The position numbers were made by a program, and so were the translations under genes. Below are positions 45,376-55,864 of a stretch of DNA of 64,000 nt, piece by piece (position 1 is the first letter of the stretch; each line of letters begins with the position of its first letter). The stretch spans positions 62,001 through 126,000 of the forward strand of contig QHXN01000017.1 of NCBI GenBank assembly GCA_003222975.1. Reading direction: 5' to 3'. The notes below the pieces were generated by a model. It made no database searches, was not told the DNA's origin, and saw nothing but the letters and a program-made list of their open reading frames with translations. Origin of the DNA: Acidobacteriota bacterium. Its GTDB lineage: Bacteria > Acidobacteriota > Blastocatellia > Pyrinomonadales > Pyrinomonadaceae.

Positions 45376-45705
45376 TCACTCAAAATCCTTTTCGCTCAAA
45401 CCGATTGGCAACTGAAGCTCTTCGATCTTGTGGATGATGCGCAGCGCGTTCGGGTGCGGCTGGTGCTGCGCGGACTCCTCGCGGTAGTACAGCACTGCGC
45501 CGCGCTCCTTCTTCAGTCGCTCAAGCTCCGCGTCCGCCTCTTCCAACGTCTTCAACCGCCCGTCCAGATAGACATCGCCGCCCTGCGTCACCTTCACCTT
45601 CAAGACCCTCGTGTTCGCGTCCACGAGCGCTGGCCGCCGCGCGGCGCACGCGCCGCAGAGCGGGAGCACGACGGCGAGTGCCATGATAAGGCTCGCACGC
45701 TTCAT
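45376..45705 (-). CDS. Small lipoprotein with ExbD-like periplasmic fold
   Basis: A 109-residue lipoprotein: signal peptide and lipobox PLCGAC (Cys20). The mature part has LKVKVTQGGDVYLDGRLKTL then EEADAELERLKKERGAVLYY, resembling the periplasmic domain of ExbD/TolR proteins without their membrane anchor. Its stop is immediately adjacent to the ATG of the NHLRC2-like gene, so the two are probably translated together. Function unknown. Confidence 0.7.
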   Translation of the reverse strand: MKRASLIMALAVVLPLCGACAARRPALVDANTRVLKVKVTQGGDVYLDGRLKTLEEADAELERLKKERGAVLYYREESAQHQPHPNALRIIHKIEELQLPIGLSEKDFE

Positions 45706-45746
45706 AGACTATCCGCCACTAACCCTTATGCCCGGCGGACGCTTTT

Positions 45747-46106
45747 TTATTCCGCGCCCGCGACCTCCTTCTCGCCCGCGCCGAGGAGCTGGTCTAATCT
45801 TTCGACCGCCCGGCGCAGGTGCGGGATGGTGATCGAGCCGCCGACCACGAGCGCCACGTTGAAGGCGTCCAGGAACTCCTCGCGCGTCACCCCGACCGAG
45901 ACGCACTGCTTGACGTGGTACGTGATGCAGTCGTCGCAGCGCAGCACGGTCGAGGCGGCGAGGCCCATCAACTCCTTCGTCTTCTTGTCGAGCGCGCCAT
46001 CTTCGTATGCCTGCGTGTCGAGCGCGAAGAAGCGCTTGATGCCGAGGTGGCCCGTCCCCAGCAGGCGCTCGTTCATCTCCGCGCGGTAGCGGTCGAATTC
46101 GTCCAT
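45747..46106 (-). CDS. Carboxymuconolactone decarboxylase/AhpD-like protein
   Basis: A 119-residue all-helical protein. STVLRCDDCITYHVKQCVSV has the AhpD-type CxxC...H redox signature; the family includes alkylhydroperoxidases and the decarboxylases. GVTREEFLDAFNVALVVGGS is the second conserved helix. Start at ATG 46106 with AAGGAG seven bases upstream; an in-frame TTG two codons earlier is less likely. Likely oxidative-stress role. Confidence 0.88.
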   Translation of the reverse strand: MDEFDRYRAEMNERLLGTGHLGIKRFFALDTQAYEDGALDKKTKELMGLAASTVLRCDDCITYHVKQCVSVGVTREEFLDAFNVALVVGGSITIPHLRRAVERLDQLLGAGEKEVAGAE

Positions 46107-46218
46107 CGCCAATCTCCTTCACTTTTGAGAGATGCTCCGCGCTGTGACGACGCCCGCGCGGAATTTACGTGCCGCACGCCCTTCCGGTTTGCCGACAGTT
46201 TAGCAGAGCCGCCGGAGC

Positions 46219-46330
46219 GGAAGGCAAAAGGCAAGAGGCAAACGGCAAAAATCAAAAGTAAAAGACGATTCGCGCGCGGCTCATCCTCAACTTTGCCTTT
46301 CGCCTTTTGCAGTTTGCCTTGTGCCTTTCC
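46219..46330. repeat. Heptamer inverted repeat, GGCAAAA family (diverged)
   Basis: Left arm GGAAGGCAAAAGGCAAGAGG... and right arm ending GCCTTGTGCCTTTCC are degenerate inverse complements. The gap 46107-46403 contains this element and nothing else recognised. Confidence 0.8.
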
Positions 46331-46403
46331 CGAAGGGGCTTGCCTTCCACTTCCGCGCGTGCTAGAAACCAGACGCCCCTCACGCGGACTCCCCCGTCAG
46401 AAG

Positions 46404-46958
46404 ATGAGCGAGCACGAAGACACAGAGGCGGGCGCGCCGCCGTCGCAAGCTTCGCCGCACACGCCGGACGAGACGCGCGAGCTTTTGCTGATGCGCGCGG
46501 GCGCGCACGCCTTCGCCGTCTGCGCCGACGAGACGGACGGCGAGGCGCAGCAGTGCTCAAAGCCCACGCCGCTGCCGCACGCCCCGCGCGCCGTCCTGGG
46601 CGTCGTCTGCGTGCGCGGGCGCATGCGCACCGTTCTCGACCCGCTCGCGCTCGTCAACGCCCAGGTCGAACCAGACGCCCCGCGCGACGAAGAGACGCGG
46701 CGCGGCGAAGAGACGCAGCGCCTGTTCGTCACGCTGCGCGGCGACGAACAGCTCGCGCTCGCCGTCGAGCGCGTCGAGGGAATCGTCCGAGTCCCCGCCG
46801 AGGCACTCGCGCCGCCCCTTCAGCCCGCGCGCCCCCTGCGCGCCACGCTCGAACACGAAGGCACGCGCGTCCACGTCCTCGACCCCTCCCAACTCTTCGA
46901 CGCCGCCATGCAGGGCACGGAGCGGAGAAGGCCGAGAACCGTAAACCGTGAACCGTAA
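46404..46958 (+). CDS. CheW-like protein
   Basis: A 184-residue protein with a CheW-type fold: LLLMRAGAHAFAVCADET, PLPHAPRAVLGVVCVRGRMR (the characteristic P-x-x-x-G-V-x-x-x-RG), TVLDPLAL, FVTLRGDEQLALAVERVEGI and GTRVHVLDPSQLFDA. CheW couples chemoreceptors to CheA; no other chemotaxis gene is visible. The first 28 residues are disordered. ATG 46404 is the first start with the domain intact. The last residues (RTVNREP) and the TAA are encoded by the left arm of the following inverted repeat. Confidence 0.75.
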   Translation: MSEHEDTEAGAPPSQASPHTPDETRELLLMRAGAHAFAVCADETDGEAQQCSKPTPLPHAPRAVLGVVCVRGRMRTVLDPLALVNAQVEPDAPRDEETRRGEETQRLFVTLRGDEQLALAVERVEGIVRVPAEALAPPLQPARPLRATLEHEGTRVHVLDPSQLFDAAMQGTERRRPRTVNREP

Positions 46959-47050
46959 ACCGTGACAAGTAGTTTACGCCTTCTCGCATGCCGCCTTTCA
47001 CTTGTCGCCGCTTTTTCTCGTCACGGTTTACGGTTCACGGTTTACGGTTT
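46935..47050. repeat. Heptamer inverted repeat, CGTAAAC/CGTGAAC family
   Basis: Left arm AACCGTAAACCGTGAACCGT... and right arm its inverse complement; a loop of about 48 nt carries a partial extra arm. It overlaps the 3' end of the CheW-like gene and ends 12 nt before the mutS2 ATG. Confidence 0.9.
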
Positions 47051-47061
47051 ACCATTCACCC

Positions 47062-49548
47062 ATGAACGACCAGTCTTTCGCCACGCTGGAGTACGAGGGC
47101 CTGCGCGCGCTCGTGCGCCGCTACGCGCAGACGCCGATGGGGCGCGGGCGCGCGGACGCGCTCGCGCCGCTCGACTCCGTCGCCGTGGTGCGGCGCGCGC
47201 TCCGCGCCGTCTCGGAGTGCGCGGAGCTGCGCGCGCGCGGCGTCCGCTGGTCGTTTAGTGAGTTGGCCGACCCCGCAGAAGCGCTCGCGCGTCTGGCGAT
47301 AGAGGGCACGATCCTTGAGCCGCTGGTGCTGCTCGAACTGGCGCGTCTGTGCGAGCAGGCGGCGGACGCGCGCGCGGCTGTTACCGCCGAGCGCGAACTC
47401 GCGCCCGTGTTGTGGGAGACGGTCGCGGAGTTGCCGCGCACGCTGCCCGGCCTCGCCGCCCGCGTCTTCTCGAAGATACTTCCGTCGGGCGAACTGGACG
47501 ACCGCGCCAGCCCGGAGCTTGCCCGCATACGCGCCGACATCGTGCGCCTTCGCTCGACCATCACGCGCTCGCTCGAAACCTTGATGCGCCGCTCCGAGGA
47601 GGCGATTCAGGACAGTCTGGTCACGCTGCGCAACGAGCGCTTCGTCATCCCCGTCAGGAGCGACCACCGCGGGCGCGTCGCCGGAGTCGCGCACGGCTTC
47701 TCGTCTTCGGGCGCGACCGTCTTCGTCGAGCCTTTGGAGACCATCGAGTCGAACAACGAGCTACAGGCGCTCAGAGAGACGGAGGAGCGCGAGATCACGC
47801 GCATCCTCTTCACGCTGACGGAAGAACTGCGCGCGGAGTTGCCTTCAATCGGGCTGGCGGCGCGCGCCGTCGCCGAACTCGACTTCGTGAGCGCGAAGGC
47901 CGCGCTCGCCGCGCACCTCCGATGTGTTGAGCCGACGATTGACGAAGAGAACACGCTCGAACTCAGCGAGGCGCGACACCCTCTGCTCGAAGAGAATTTG
48001 CGCGAGCAAGGGTTGGAGGTCGTGCCCGTCAGTTTGCGCCTCGACTCCGGGCAGCCCGTGATGGTCATCTCCGGCGCGAACGCGGGCGGCAAGACCGTCG
48101 TGCTCAAAACCGCCGGGCTGCTCTCGCTCATGGCGCTCTCAGGTCTTCACGTCCCGGCGCGCGAGGCACGCGTTCCGCCCTACGCCTCCGTGCTCGCCGA
48201 CATCGGCGACCGCCAGTCGCTCGCCGCGAACCTCTCGACCTTCACCTCGCACGTCGCCAACATCCGCCGCATGGTCGAGCTGTGCCGAAGCCCCGCGCTC
48301 GTCCTCTTGGATGAGGTCGGCACGGGCACAGACCCCGAAGAGGGATCGGCGCTCGGCGTCGCCGTCGTTGACCACTTCCGGCGAGCCTGCGGCGCACACG
48401 TCATCGCGACGACGCACTACAGCGGCCTGAAGATGTACGCGGCGAACGAGGAGGGCGTCCAGAACGCGAGCGTCGAGTTCGACGAGCGGACTTTAGAGCC
48501 GACCTACCGCCTGCTCGTCGGCGTCGCCGGCTCGTCCGCGGGCCTGGAGATCGCGCGCCGCTTCCGTCTGCCCGAAGAGATCATCACGTCTGCGCGCTCG
48601 CGCGTTGACGACCGGTCGCTCGCCGCCGCAGAGTACCTGCGCCGCATCCAGCGCGAGTCGGGGCAGGCCGAATCTTTGCGCCGCGCGCTCGAAGAGGAGC
48701 GCCGCGCCGTCGCCGACAAGTACGCCTCGCTCGAAACGGAAGCCGAGCGCCGCGAGCGCGAGCGCCAGACGGAGTTCGCGCGCCAGCTCGAACGCTCCGT
48801 CGCCGACTTCGAGAGGTCTGCGCGCGAACTCTACTCGAAGATCGAAGACCGCGCGCAGCGCGTTCGCGTCGAGCGCGAGGCCGAGCGCCGCGCCGCAGAA
48901 CTCCGCCGCGAGGCGCAGAAAGTGCGCGCCGAGGCGCGCGCCTCTTCAGCACGCGGCGCGGGCGGCCAGACGGGCGGCGTCCGTGTCGTCCGCCACGCGC
49001 GCGAAGATGAGAGGGCGCAGACAGCGCCGCCCTCTTCAAACGCCGACACGGCAGCGCCGCGCGAGATCGCCGCCGGCGACGAGGTGCGACTCCGCACGCT
49101 CGGCATGACCGGCACGGTCGAGCGCATAAACCACGGCGAGGCCGAAGTGCGCGTCAAGAATTTACGCTTCCGCGAGAAGCTCTCGAACCTCGAACTCGTC
49201 ACCCCCGCGCCGAAACAGAAAGGCGACGACACGCTCGCCGGTCGCCTGCGGCGCATGCAGCAGACGGGCACGGAGGTTAGACTCAAACAGTCGCGCGATG
49301 CGCCCGACGCCGAACTAAAACTCATCGGCAAGACCACGGACGAGGCGCGCGAAGAGTTGGACAAGTTTCTGGACGAGGCATACCTGCACGGCTACGCGCA
49401 CGTCCGCATCATCCACGGCCACGGCACGGGCGCGCTGCGCCGCGCAGTCGCCGAGTTGTTGCAGCACCACCCGCACGTCGCCGGCTTCGACCTCGCCCCC
49501 GAAAACCAGGGCGGCGCGGGTGCGACCGTCGTCGAGTTGAAGCAATAA
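47062..49548 (+). CDS. mutS2: MutS2 endonuclease
   Basis: An 828-residue MutS2. ATPase motifs: VMVISGANAGGKTVVLKTAG (Walker A), LVLLDEVGTGTDPEEGSALG (Walker B) and VIATTHYSGLKMYA. An N-terminal lever/core region is followed after the ATPase by a long coiled coil (about 560-670) and a C-terminal Smr nuclease domain with IIHGHGTGALRRAVAELLQ. MutS2 suppresses homologous recombination and in other bacteria acts on collided ribosomes. Start at ATG 47062 (MNDQSFATLEYEGL) because the longer frame upstream belongs to the inverted repeat. Confidence 0.95.
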   Translation: MNDQSFATLEYEGLRALVRRYAQTPMGRGRADALAPLDSVAVVRRALRAVSECAELRARGVRWSFSELADPAEALARLAIEGTILEPLVLLELARLCEQAADARAAVTAERELAPVLWETVAELPRTLPGLAARVFSKILPSGELDDRASPELARIRADIVRLRSTITRSLETLMRRSEEAIQDSLVTLRNERFVIPVRSDHRGRVAGVAHGFSSSGATVFVEPLETIESNNELQALRETEEREITRILFTLTEELRAELPSIGLAARAVAELDFVSAKAALAAHLRCVEPTIDEENTLELSEARHPLLEENLREQGLEVVPVSLRLDSGQPVMVISGANAGGKTVVLKTAGLLSLMALSGLHVPAREARVPPYASVLADIGDRQSLAANLSTFTSHVANIRRMVELCRSPALVLLDEVGTGTDPEEGSALGVAVVDHFRRACGAHVIATTHYSGLKMYAANEEGVQNASVEFDERTLEPTYRLLVGVAGSSAGLEIARRFRLPEEIITSARSRVDDRSLAAAEYLRRIQRESGQAESLRRALEEERRAVADKYASLETEAERRERERQTEFARQLERSVADFERSARELYSKIEDRAQRVRVEREAERRAAELRREAQKVRAEARASSARGAGGQTGGVRVVRHAREDERAQTAPPSSNADTAAPREIAAGDEVRLRTLGMTGTVERINHGEAEVRVKNLRFREKLSNLELVTPAPKQKGDDTLAGRLRRMQQTGTEVRLKQSRDAPDAELKLIGKTTDEAREELDKFLDEAYLHGYAHVRIIHGHGTGALRRAVAELLQHHPHVAGFDLAPENQGGAGATVVELKQ

Positions 49549-49700
49549 GCCGACCCTTCGGCCTCGACGCGCACGGCGGCGCTCGGACTGACGGGCGGCT
49601 CGACGCAGAGAAATTAAAACGCTTCTTCGCGCATATCATTTAGAGGTGTGCCGCGCGACTCTTTTAAGAACTGACAATCTGAGAGTGAAATTATAGAGCG

Positions 49701-51563
49701 ATGCGCTACCCGCAAGTATTCATTGACGACCTGCGCCGACAGGCGGACATCGTCCGCGTCGTGTCGGACTACGTGACCCTGAAGAAGAAGGGCGCGAACT
49801 GGATGGCGTGCTGCCCTTTTCACCAGGAGAAGACGCCTTCGTTCTCGGTCAACCCGTCGAAGAATATTTTCTACTGCTTCGGCTGTTCTAGGGGCGGCTC
49901 AGTCTTTAACTTCGTGATGGAGATGGAGAGCGTGTCGTTCCCCGAAGCGGTGCGGATCGTGGCGGAGAAGGCGGGCGTGCCCCTGCCCGCTCTGGTTGAC
50001 GACAAGCGCTTCGAGGCGCGGCGCAAGGAATCGGACGAGGTCGTACAGCTCAACGCCTGGGCGCTCGAATTCTGGGAGCGGCAGCTCGCCGAAGAGAACG
50101 CCGAAGCGCGCGCGGCGCGCGAGTACGCCGAGGGGCGAGGCATCCGCGAAGAAACGCGGCATGTCTTTCGTTTGGGCTACGCGCCGAACAGTTGGGACGC
50201 GCTTGGGCCGTACCTCAAAACTAAAGGAGCGAACACGGGGCAGATCGAGCGGAGCGGGCTAGTGGTGAAGAAGGAGGCGGGCGGCTACTACGACCGCTTT
50301 CGCGGGCGCTTGATCTTCCCTGTGATGGACGCGCAAGGAAGGCCCGTCGCCTTCGGCGCGCGGGCGATGCGTGCGGGCGACGAGCCGAAGTACCTGAACT
50401 CGCCGGAGACCGCCGCGTACACGAAGGGCCGACATCTGTTCGGACTCAGCGCCTCGCGCGACGAGATAAGGAAAAAGAAGTTCGCGATTCTTGTCGAGGG
50501 CTATCTCGATTTAATCATCCCTTTTCAGGCGGGCGTGCGTAACGTCGTGGCGAGTTTGGGGACGGCGCTGACGCAGGAGCAGGCGAGACTCCTGGGCAGG
50601 TTTGCGCGCAAAGTGGTCGTCAATTATGATGGTGACCGCGCCGGAATCAACGCGGCGAAGCGCGCCATAGAGGTTCTTCTGCCCGAAGACTTTGAAGTCA
50701 AAGTCCTCGTCCTGCCCGACGGCTCAGACCCCGACGAGTTCGTGCGCGCGCGCGGCGTCGAGGAGTACAACGAGAGGCGCGGGCGGGCCGTCCCGCACAT
50801 GCAGTTCGTGTTGGAGCAGGCCGCCGTCGGTCGTTCTTTGCGCAACCCCGCGCAGAAGGCCGAGGCGGTCGAGGAGGTCTTGCCCTTCGTCCGGGCGGTG
50901 CGCAACCTCGTTCAGAGACGCGAGTATTTCGACATGGCGATGGACGCGCTGCGCGTCGAAGAGTCTGGACTCAGGCAGGAACTCTGGAAGACCGTGACCG
51001 CGCGCGCGAACGCTTCGGCGGCGACTGCCGACGACGTGAAGAAGAAGGTCGTGCGCGCTGAGACGGAAGCGCCGACCGTCGCCGAGCGGAGGCTCCTGGA
51101 ACTCCTCGTGCACGACGCGGAGTTGCGCGAGGCTTTGCTTCCGCACTTGGAAGAGGGCGACTACGAAGAGCTGCCGACCGCCGCGGTCTTCCGCGCCTTG
51201 AAGGAGCTGCACGCGCGCGGATCGTCCGTTGATTTTTCGACGCTCGGCGAGATGACCGCCGACGACGCGGTGGCCGCCGACTTCGTGCCGCTCGTCCTGA
51301 TGCACGAGCCGGAGCGCGCCGAGGGCGAGGCGACCGACCAATTCTTGGCCGAGGCAGAAAGCTGCCTGTTGACTCTGCGCCTGATGAGTTACGACAGGCG
51401 CATCAAGGAACTCGCCGCCGAGATCGCGGAGGCCGACCGCGCGGGCGACGAGGCCCGGCGCGACCGACTCGTCATGGAAGACTTCGATCTGAAACGTCGC
51501 CGCACGTCGCTCATGCCACGCACGGGCGGGGTGACGGTGGGCGGCCAGTCCTCATTCTCCTGA
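49701..51563 (+). CDS. dnaG: DNA primase
   Basis: A 620-residue DnaG that synthesises RNA primers at the replication fork. The CHC2 zinc finger is C38, H41, C59, C62 (CCPFHQEKTP; YCFGC). The catalytic core shows GRLIFPVMDAQGRPVAFGAR, then the TOPRIM Glu in AILVEGYLDLIIPFQAGVRN and YDGDRAGINAAKRA (DxD). The C-terminal region (from 460) is the DnaB-helicase-binding domain. The start at ATG 49701 fits the family N-terminus. It lies 68 nt before rpoD, the classical macromolecular-synthesis order. Confidence 0.97.
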   Translation: MRYPQVFIDDLRRQADIVRVVSDYVTLKKKGANWMACCPFHQEKTPSFSVNPSKNIFYCFGCSRGGSVFNFVMEMESVSFPEAVRIVAEKAGVPLPALVDDKRFEARRKESDEVVQLNAWALEFWERQLAEENAEARAAREYAEGRGIREETRHVFRLGYAPNSWDALGPYLKTKGANTGQIERSGLVVKKEAGGYYDRFRGRLIFPVMDAQGRPVAFGARAMRAGDEPKYLNSPETAAYTKGRHLFGLSASRDEIRKKKFAILVEGYLDLIIPFQAGVRNVVASLGTALTQEQARLLGRFARKVVVNYDGDRAGINAAKRAIEVLLPEDFEVKVLVLPDGSDPDEFVRARGVEEYNERRGRAVPHMQFVLEQAAVGRSLRNPAQKAEAVEEVLPFVRAVRNLVQRREYFDMAMDALRVEESGLRQELWKTVTARANASAATADDVKKKVVRAETEAPTVAERRLLELLVHDAELREALLPHLEEGDYEELPTAAVFRALKELHARGSSVDFSTLGEMTADDAVAADFVPLVLMHEPERAEGEATDQFLAEAESCLLTLRLMSYDRRIKELAAEIAEADRAGDEARRDRLVMEDFDLKRRRTSLMPRTGGVTVGGQSSFS

Positions 51564-51631
51564 AGTGCCGAACGGCAGGACTCAAACGCGCGGCGCATTC
51601 TCTTATAAACGTTCCGAGGTAGAATTAAGAG

Positions 51632-53365
<1,734 letters not shown>

Positions 53366-53394
53366 CTAAGCCCGCGTAAACTGCGGTACACTGT

Positions 53395-53440
53395 CGGCAA
53401 GTCTGAATCATCAAATTCAAGACTTGCCGCCTCGTTTTTT
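53395..53440 (+). terminator. Rho-independent terminator of dnaG-rpoD
   Basis: CGGCAAGTCT (53395-53404) pairs with AGACTTGCCG (53420-53429), with an inner AAT/ATT pair, followed by CCTCGTTTTTT. Confidence 0.85.
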
Positions 53441-53449
53441 AGCTGAAGA

Positions 53450-55336
53450 ATGTCTAAGAGAGTTATAGAAAGTTACCGGCGCAGGCTTGCGACCGAAGAG
53501 GGCTGGATATGGAAGCGCGGCGCGCGTCTGCGCGTGGCCCTGTGCTACCCGAACGTGTACGGCGTCGGGATGGCGAACCTCGGCTTCCAGTCGGTGTACG
53601 AGCTTTTCAACCGCATCCCCGACGTGTCGTGCGAGCGCGTCTTTTTGCCGGACGACGCCGAGGTGCGCGAGTACGAACGAGCGGGCACGCCTCTGCTGTC
53701 GCTCGAATCGCAGACGCCCGTGCGCGACTTCGACCTCGTCGCCTTCTCGATCTCCTTCGAGACGGACTTCCTCAACATGGCGCGCATGCTCCGGCTCGCG
53801 CGCGTGCCCGTCTGGGCGACAGACCGGACGCACCACGACCCACTCGTCTTGATGGGCGGCGCGGCCTCGTTCCTCAACCCCGAACCCATCGCGGAGTTCA
53901 CGGATGTCGTTGCCGTCGGCGAAGGCGAGATTCTCGTTCCCCGACTCGTTGACCTCCTGTTCGAGAACTCGGACGAGGGTGGGACGAAGGAAGACTTACT
54001 CTTAAAGCTCGCGCGGACGGGACGCGGTTTCTACGTGCCGTCGCTCTACGATGTGACGTACAACGAGGACGGCACGATCAAAGCTTACACGCCGAAGGCC
54101 GAGGGCGTGCCAGCGAGCGTCGGCAGGATAGTCGCGGCGGAGAACCCGAAGGAAGGGAGTCTCAGGCGCGCGATGCGTCGCGGCGACCGCGAAATCGTGG
54201 AGAAGTTGAAGGAGCCTGAAGTCTTCGCGCCGTCGTCAATCATCTGGGCACCCGAAGCCGAGATGGGCGAGCGCTTCCTCGTGGAGATTTCGCGCGGGTG
54301 CTCGCAGGGGTGTCGCTTCTGCTGGGCGGGCTTCAACTACTGGCCGCCGCGCGTCGTCCCCGCGCGCGACATACTCGCCAAAGCAGCCGAGTGGCGCGCG
54401 CGCACCGACAAGATCGGCCTCGTCTCCACAGCCGTCTGCGACCACCCTGAAATCAGCGAAATCCTCGGCGGCCTGCGAGAGATGGGCTATCGTATTTCCG
54501 TCTCGTCGCTCAGGCTCGACCAGATTGAGGATGAGCTTTTGGACGCGCTCGTCGAGTCGGGCGACCAGCAGATCGCGGTCGCGCCGGAGACCGGAAGCGA
54601 CCGCCTGCGCCGCGTCATCAACAAGAACCTGACGAACGACGAGATCGTCGGTATCTGCGGCGCGGTCTTCGACCGCGGCATGCTGACCGTCAAGCTCTAC
54701 ATGATGACAGGGCTGCCGACCGAGCGGGACGAAGACCTCGAAGCGATGGTCGAGCTGGTCACGCGCATCAAAGACCGCATGCTTGAAGCGGGGCGGAGGT
54801 TCGGGCGCGCGGGGAAGATCATCCCGGCCCTAAACGGCTTCGTGCCCAAGCCGAACACGCCGTTTCAGTGGGAGCCGATCTGCGAGGAGCGCGAGTTGAA
54901 GCGCCGCCTGAAGTGGCTCTCGAAGAACCTCTCGCGCATCCCGAACGTCGAGGTGAGAGTGATGTCGGCGCGTGTGGCGCACGAGCAGGCGCTCTTCTCT
55001 TCGGGCGACCGGAGAGTCGCGCGCGTCATCGAGGCGGCAACGCGACACCGCGGCGACCTCAACGCGGCGCTGCGCGAGACCGGCACCCGCCCAGAGTTCC
55101 ACACGAGCCGCGCCCGCCCTTACGAAGAAATTTTGCCGTGGGAGATCGTGGACTCAGGCATGGGGCGTGAGTTTTTAGAGAAGGAGCACGCGCGGGCGCA
55201 AGTCGCGCGCTCGACCGCACCCTGCCCGTCCGTTGACACCTGCACGCGCTGCGGCGTCTGCCCGACGACGTGGCTCGCCGCCGCGCCCGCAGGGCTGGTG
55301 CAGTTGCAGAGCAAAAGAGTGGCGGCGGCGGCCTGA
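53450..55336 (+). CDS. TIGR03960-family radical SAM protein
   Basis: A 628-residue radical SAM protein. The N-terminal 230 residues have a cobalamin-binding-type Rossmann region (LRVALCYPNVYGVGMANLGF). The [4Fe-4S] motif is ISRGCSQGCRFCWAGFNYWP (C284, C288, C291). PETGSDRLRRVINKNLT is the SAM-contacting region. The C-terminal PCPSVDTCTRCGVCPTTW could hold a further cluster. The family is uncharacterised. In other genomes it is often followed by a TIGR03936/DUF2344 gene for tRNA or ribosome modification; that partner is absent here. Confidence 0.9.
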   Translation: MSKRVIESYRRRLATEEGWIWKRGARLRVALCYPNVYGVGMANLGFQSVYELFNRIPDVSCERVFLPDDAEVREYERAGTPLLSLESQTPVRDFDLVAFSISFETDFLNMARMLRLARVPVWATDRTHHDPLVLMGGAASFLNPEPIAEFTDVVAVGEGEILVPRLVDLLFENSDEGGTKEDLLLKLARTGRGFYVPSLYDVTYNEDGTIKAYTPKAEGVPASVGRIVAAENPKEGSLRRAMRRGDREIVEKLKEPEVFAPSSIIWAPEAEMGERFLVEISRGCSQGCRFCWAGFNYWPPRVVPARDILAKAAEWRARTDKIGLVSTAVCDHPEISEILGGLREMGYRISVSSLRLDQIEDELLDALVESGDQQIAVAPETGSDRLRRVINKNLTNDEIVGICGAVFDRGMLTVKLYMMTGLPTERDEDLEAMVELVTRIKDRMLEAGRRFGRAGKIIPALNGFVPKPNTPFQWEPICEERELKRRLKWLSKNLSRIPNVEVRVMSARVAHEQALFSSGDRRVARVIEAATRHRGDLNAALRETGTRPEFHTSRARPYEEILPWEIVDSGMGREFLEKEHARAQVARSTAPCPSVDTCTRCGVCPTTWLAAAPAGLVQLQSKRVAAAA

Positions 55337-55341
55337 AGGCC

Positions 55342-55427
55342 AAATGATGAATGCGGAATGATGAGTGATGAATGAGAAGCAACTTCTGCCTTCTCATTCA
55401 TCACTCATCATTCCGCATTCATCATTT
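55342..55427. repeat. Heptamer inverted repeat, GATGAAT/GCGGAAT family, perfect arms
   Basis: Arms of 38 nt that begin AAATGATGAATGCGGAATGA and are exact inverse complements with a 10-nt loop. The right end supplies the stop codon (TGA) of the leftward gene at 55422. Confidence 0.93.
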
Positions 55428-55829
55428 CGGATTGATGAAGCCGCTGCTGCGGGCCGTGTGGTCGAACTTGTAGTCGTAGGCGAATCCGGGCAGTTGGACT
55501 TCTTGCGTCCATTGGACGTGTGCGGCGATGCGACCTTCCTCGTTCTGCACGTTGACCTGCATGTTCGCCGGGAGGTTGTAGTCTTTCGCCGCGGAACGCA
55601 ACTGCGACGCAACCCACTCGTTGGTCTGCCCCGGCGGGTAGGCGGCCTTGTTCACCGTCTCCTGCATGTAGTCTTTAAAGAGGTAGGCGTTGTAGGCGAT
55701 GGGCACGTAGTGGTAAGCGGAGTAGCCGCCGAGCACGATGACGAGGACGATGATGATGAAGTTGAGGCGCGAGCCGCCCCGCTCGCCGCGCTTGCTAGGC
55801 GCGCGATGCTCACGCTGTGCGACAGTCAT
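55422..55829 (-). CDS. Membrane-anchored protein of unknown function
   Basis: A 135-residue protein. ATG 55829 gives MTVAQREHRAPSKRGERGGS, then one membrane helix (LNFIIIVLVIVLGGYSAYHY), then an extracytoplasmic domain (KDYMQETVNKAAYPPGQTNE; YNLPANMQVNVQNEEGRIAA). It begins 35 nt after aroB on the same strand. The C-terminal residues FINPK are followed by a TGA contributed by the inverted repeat at 55342-55427. No family recognised; ribosome site weak. Confidence 0.65.
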   Translation of the reverse strand: MTVAQREHRAPSKRGERGGSRLNFIIIVLVIVLGGYSAYHYVPIAYNAYLFKDYMQETVNKAAYPPGQTNEWVASQLRSAAKDYNLPANMQVNVQNEEGRIAAHVQWTQEVQLPGFAYDYKFDHTARSSGFINPK

Positions 55830-55864
55830 GTCGGATTTCCCTTCGACCGGTAAAAGAGTGCGCT

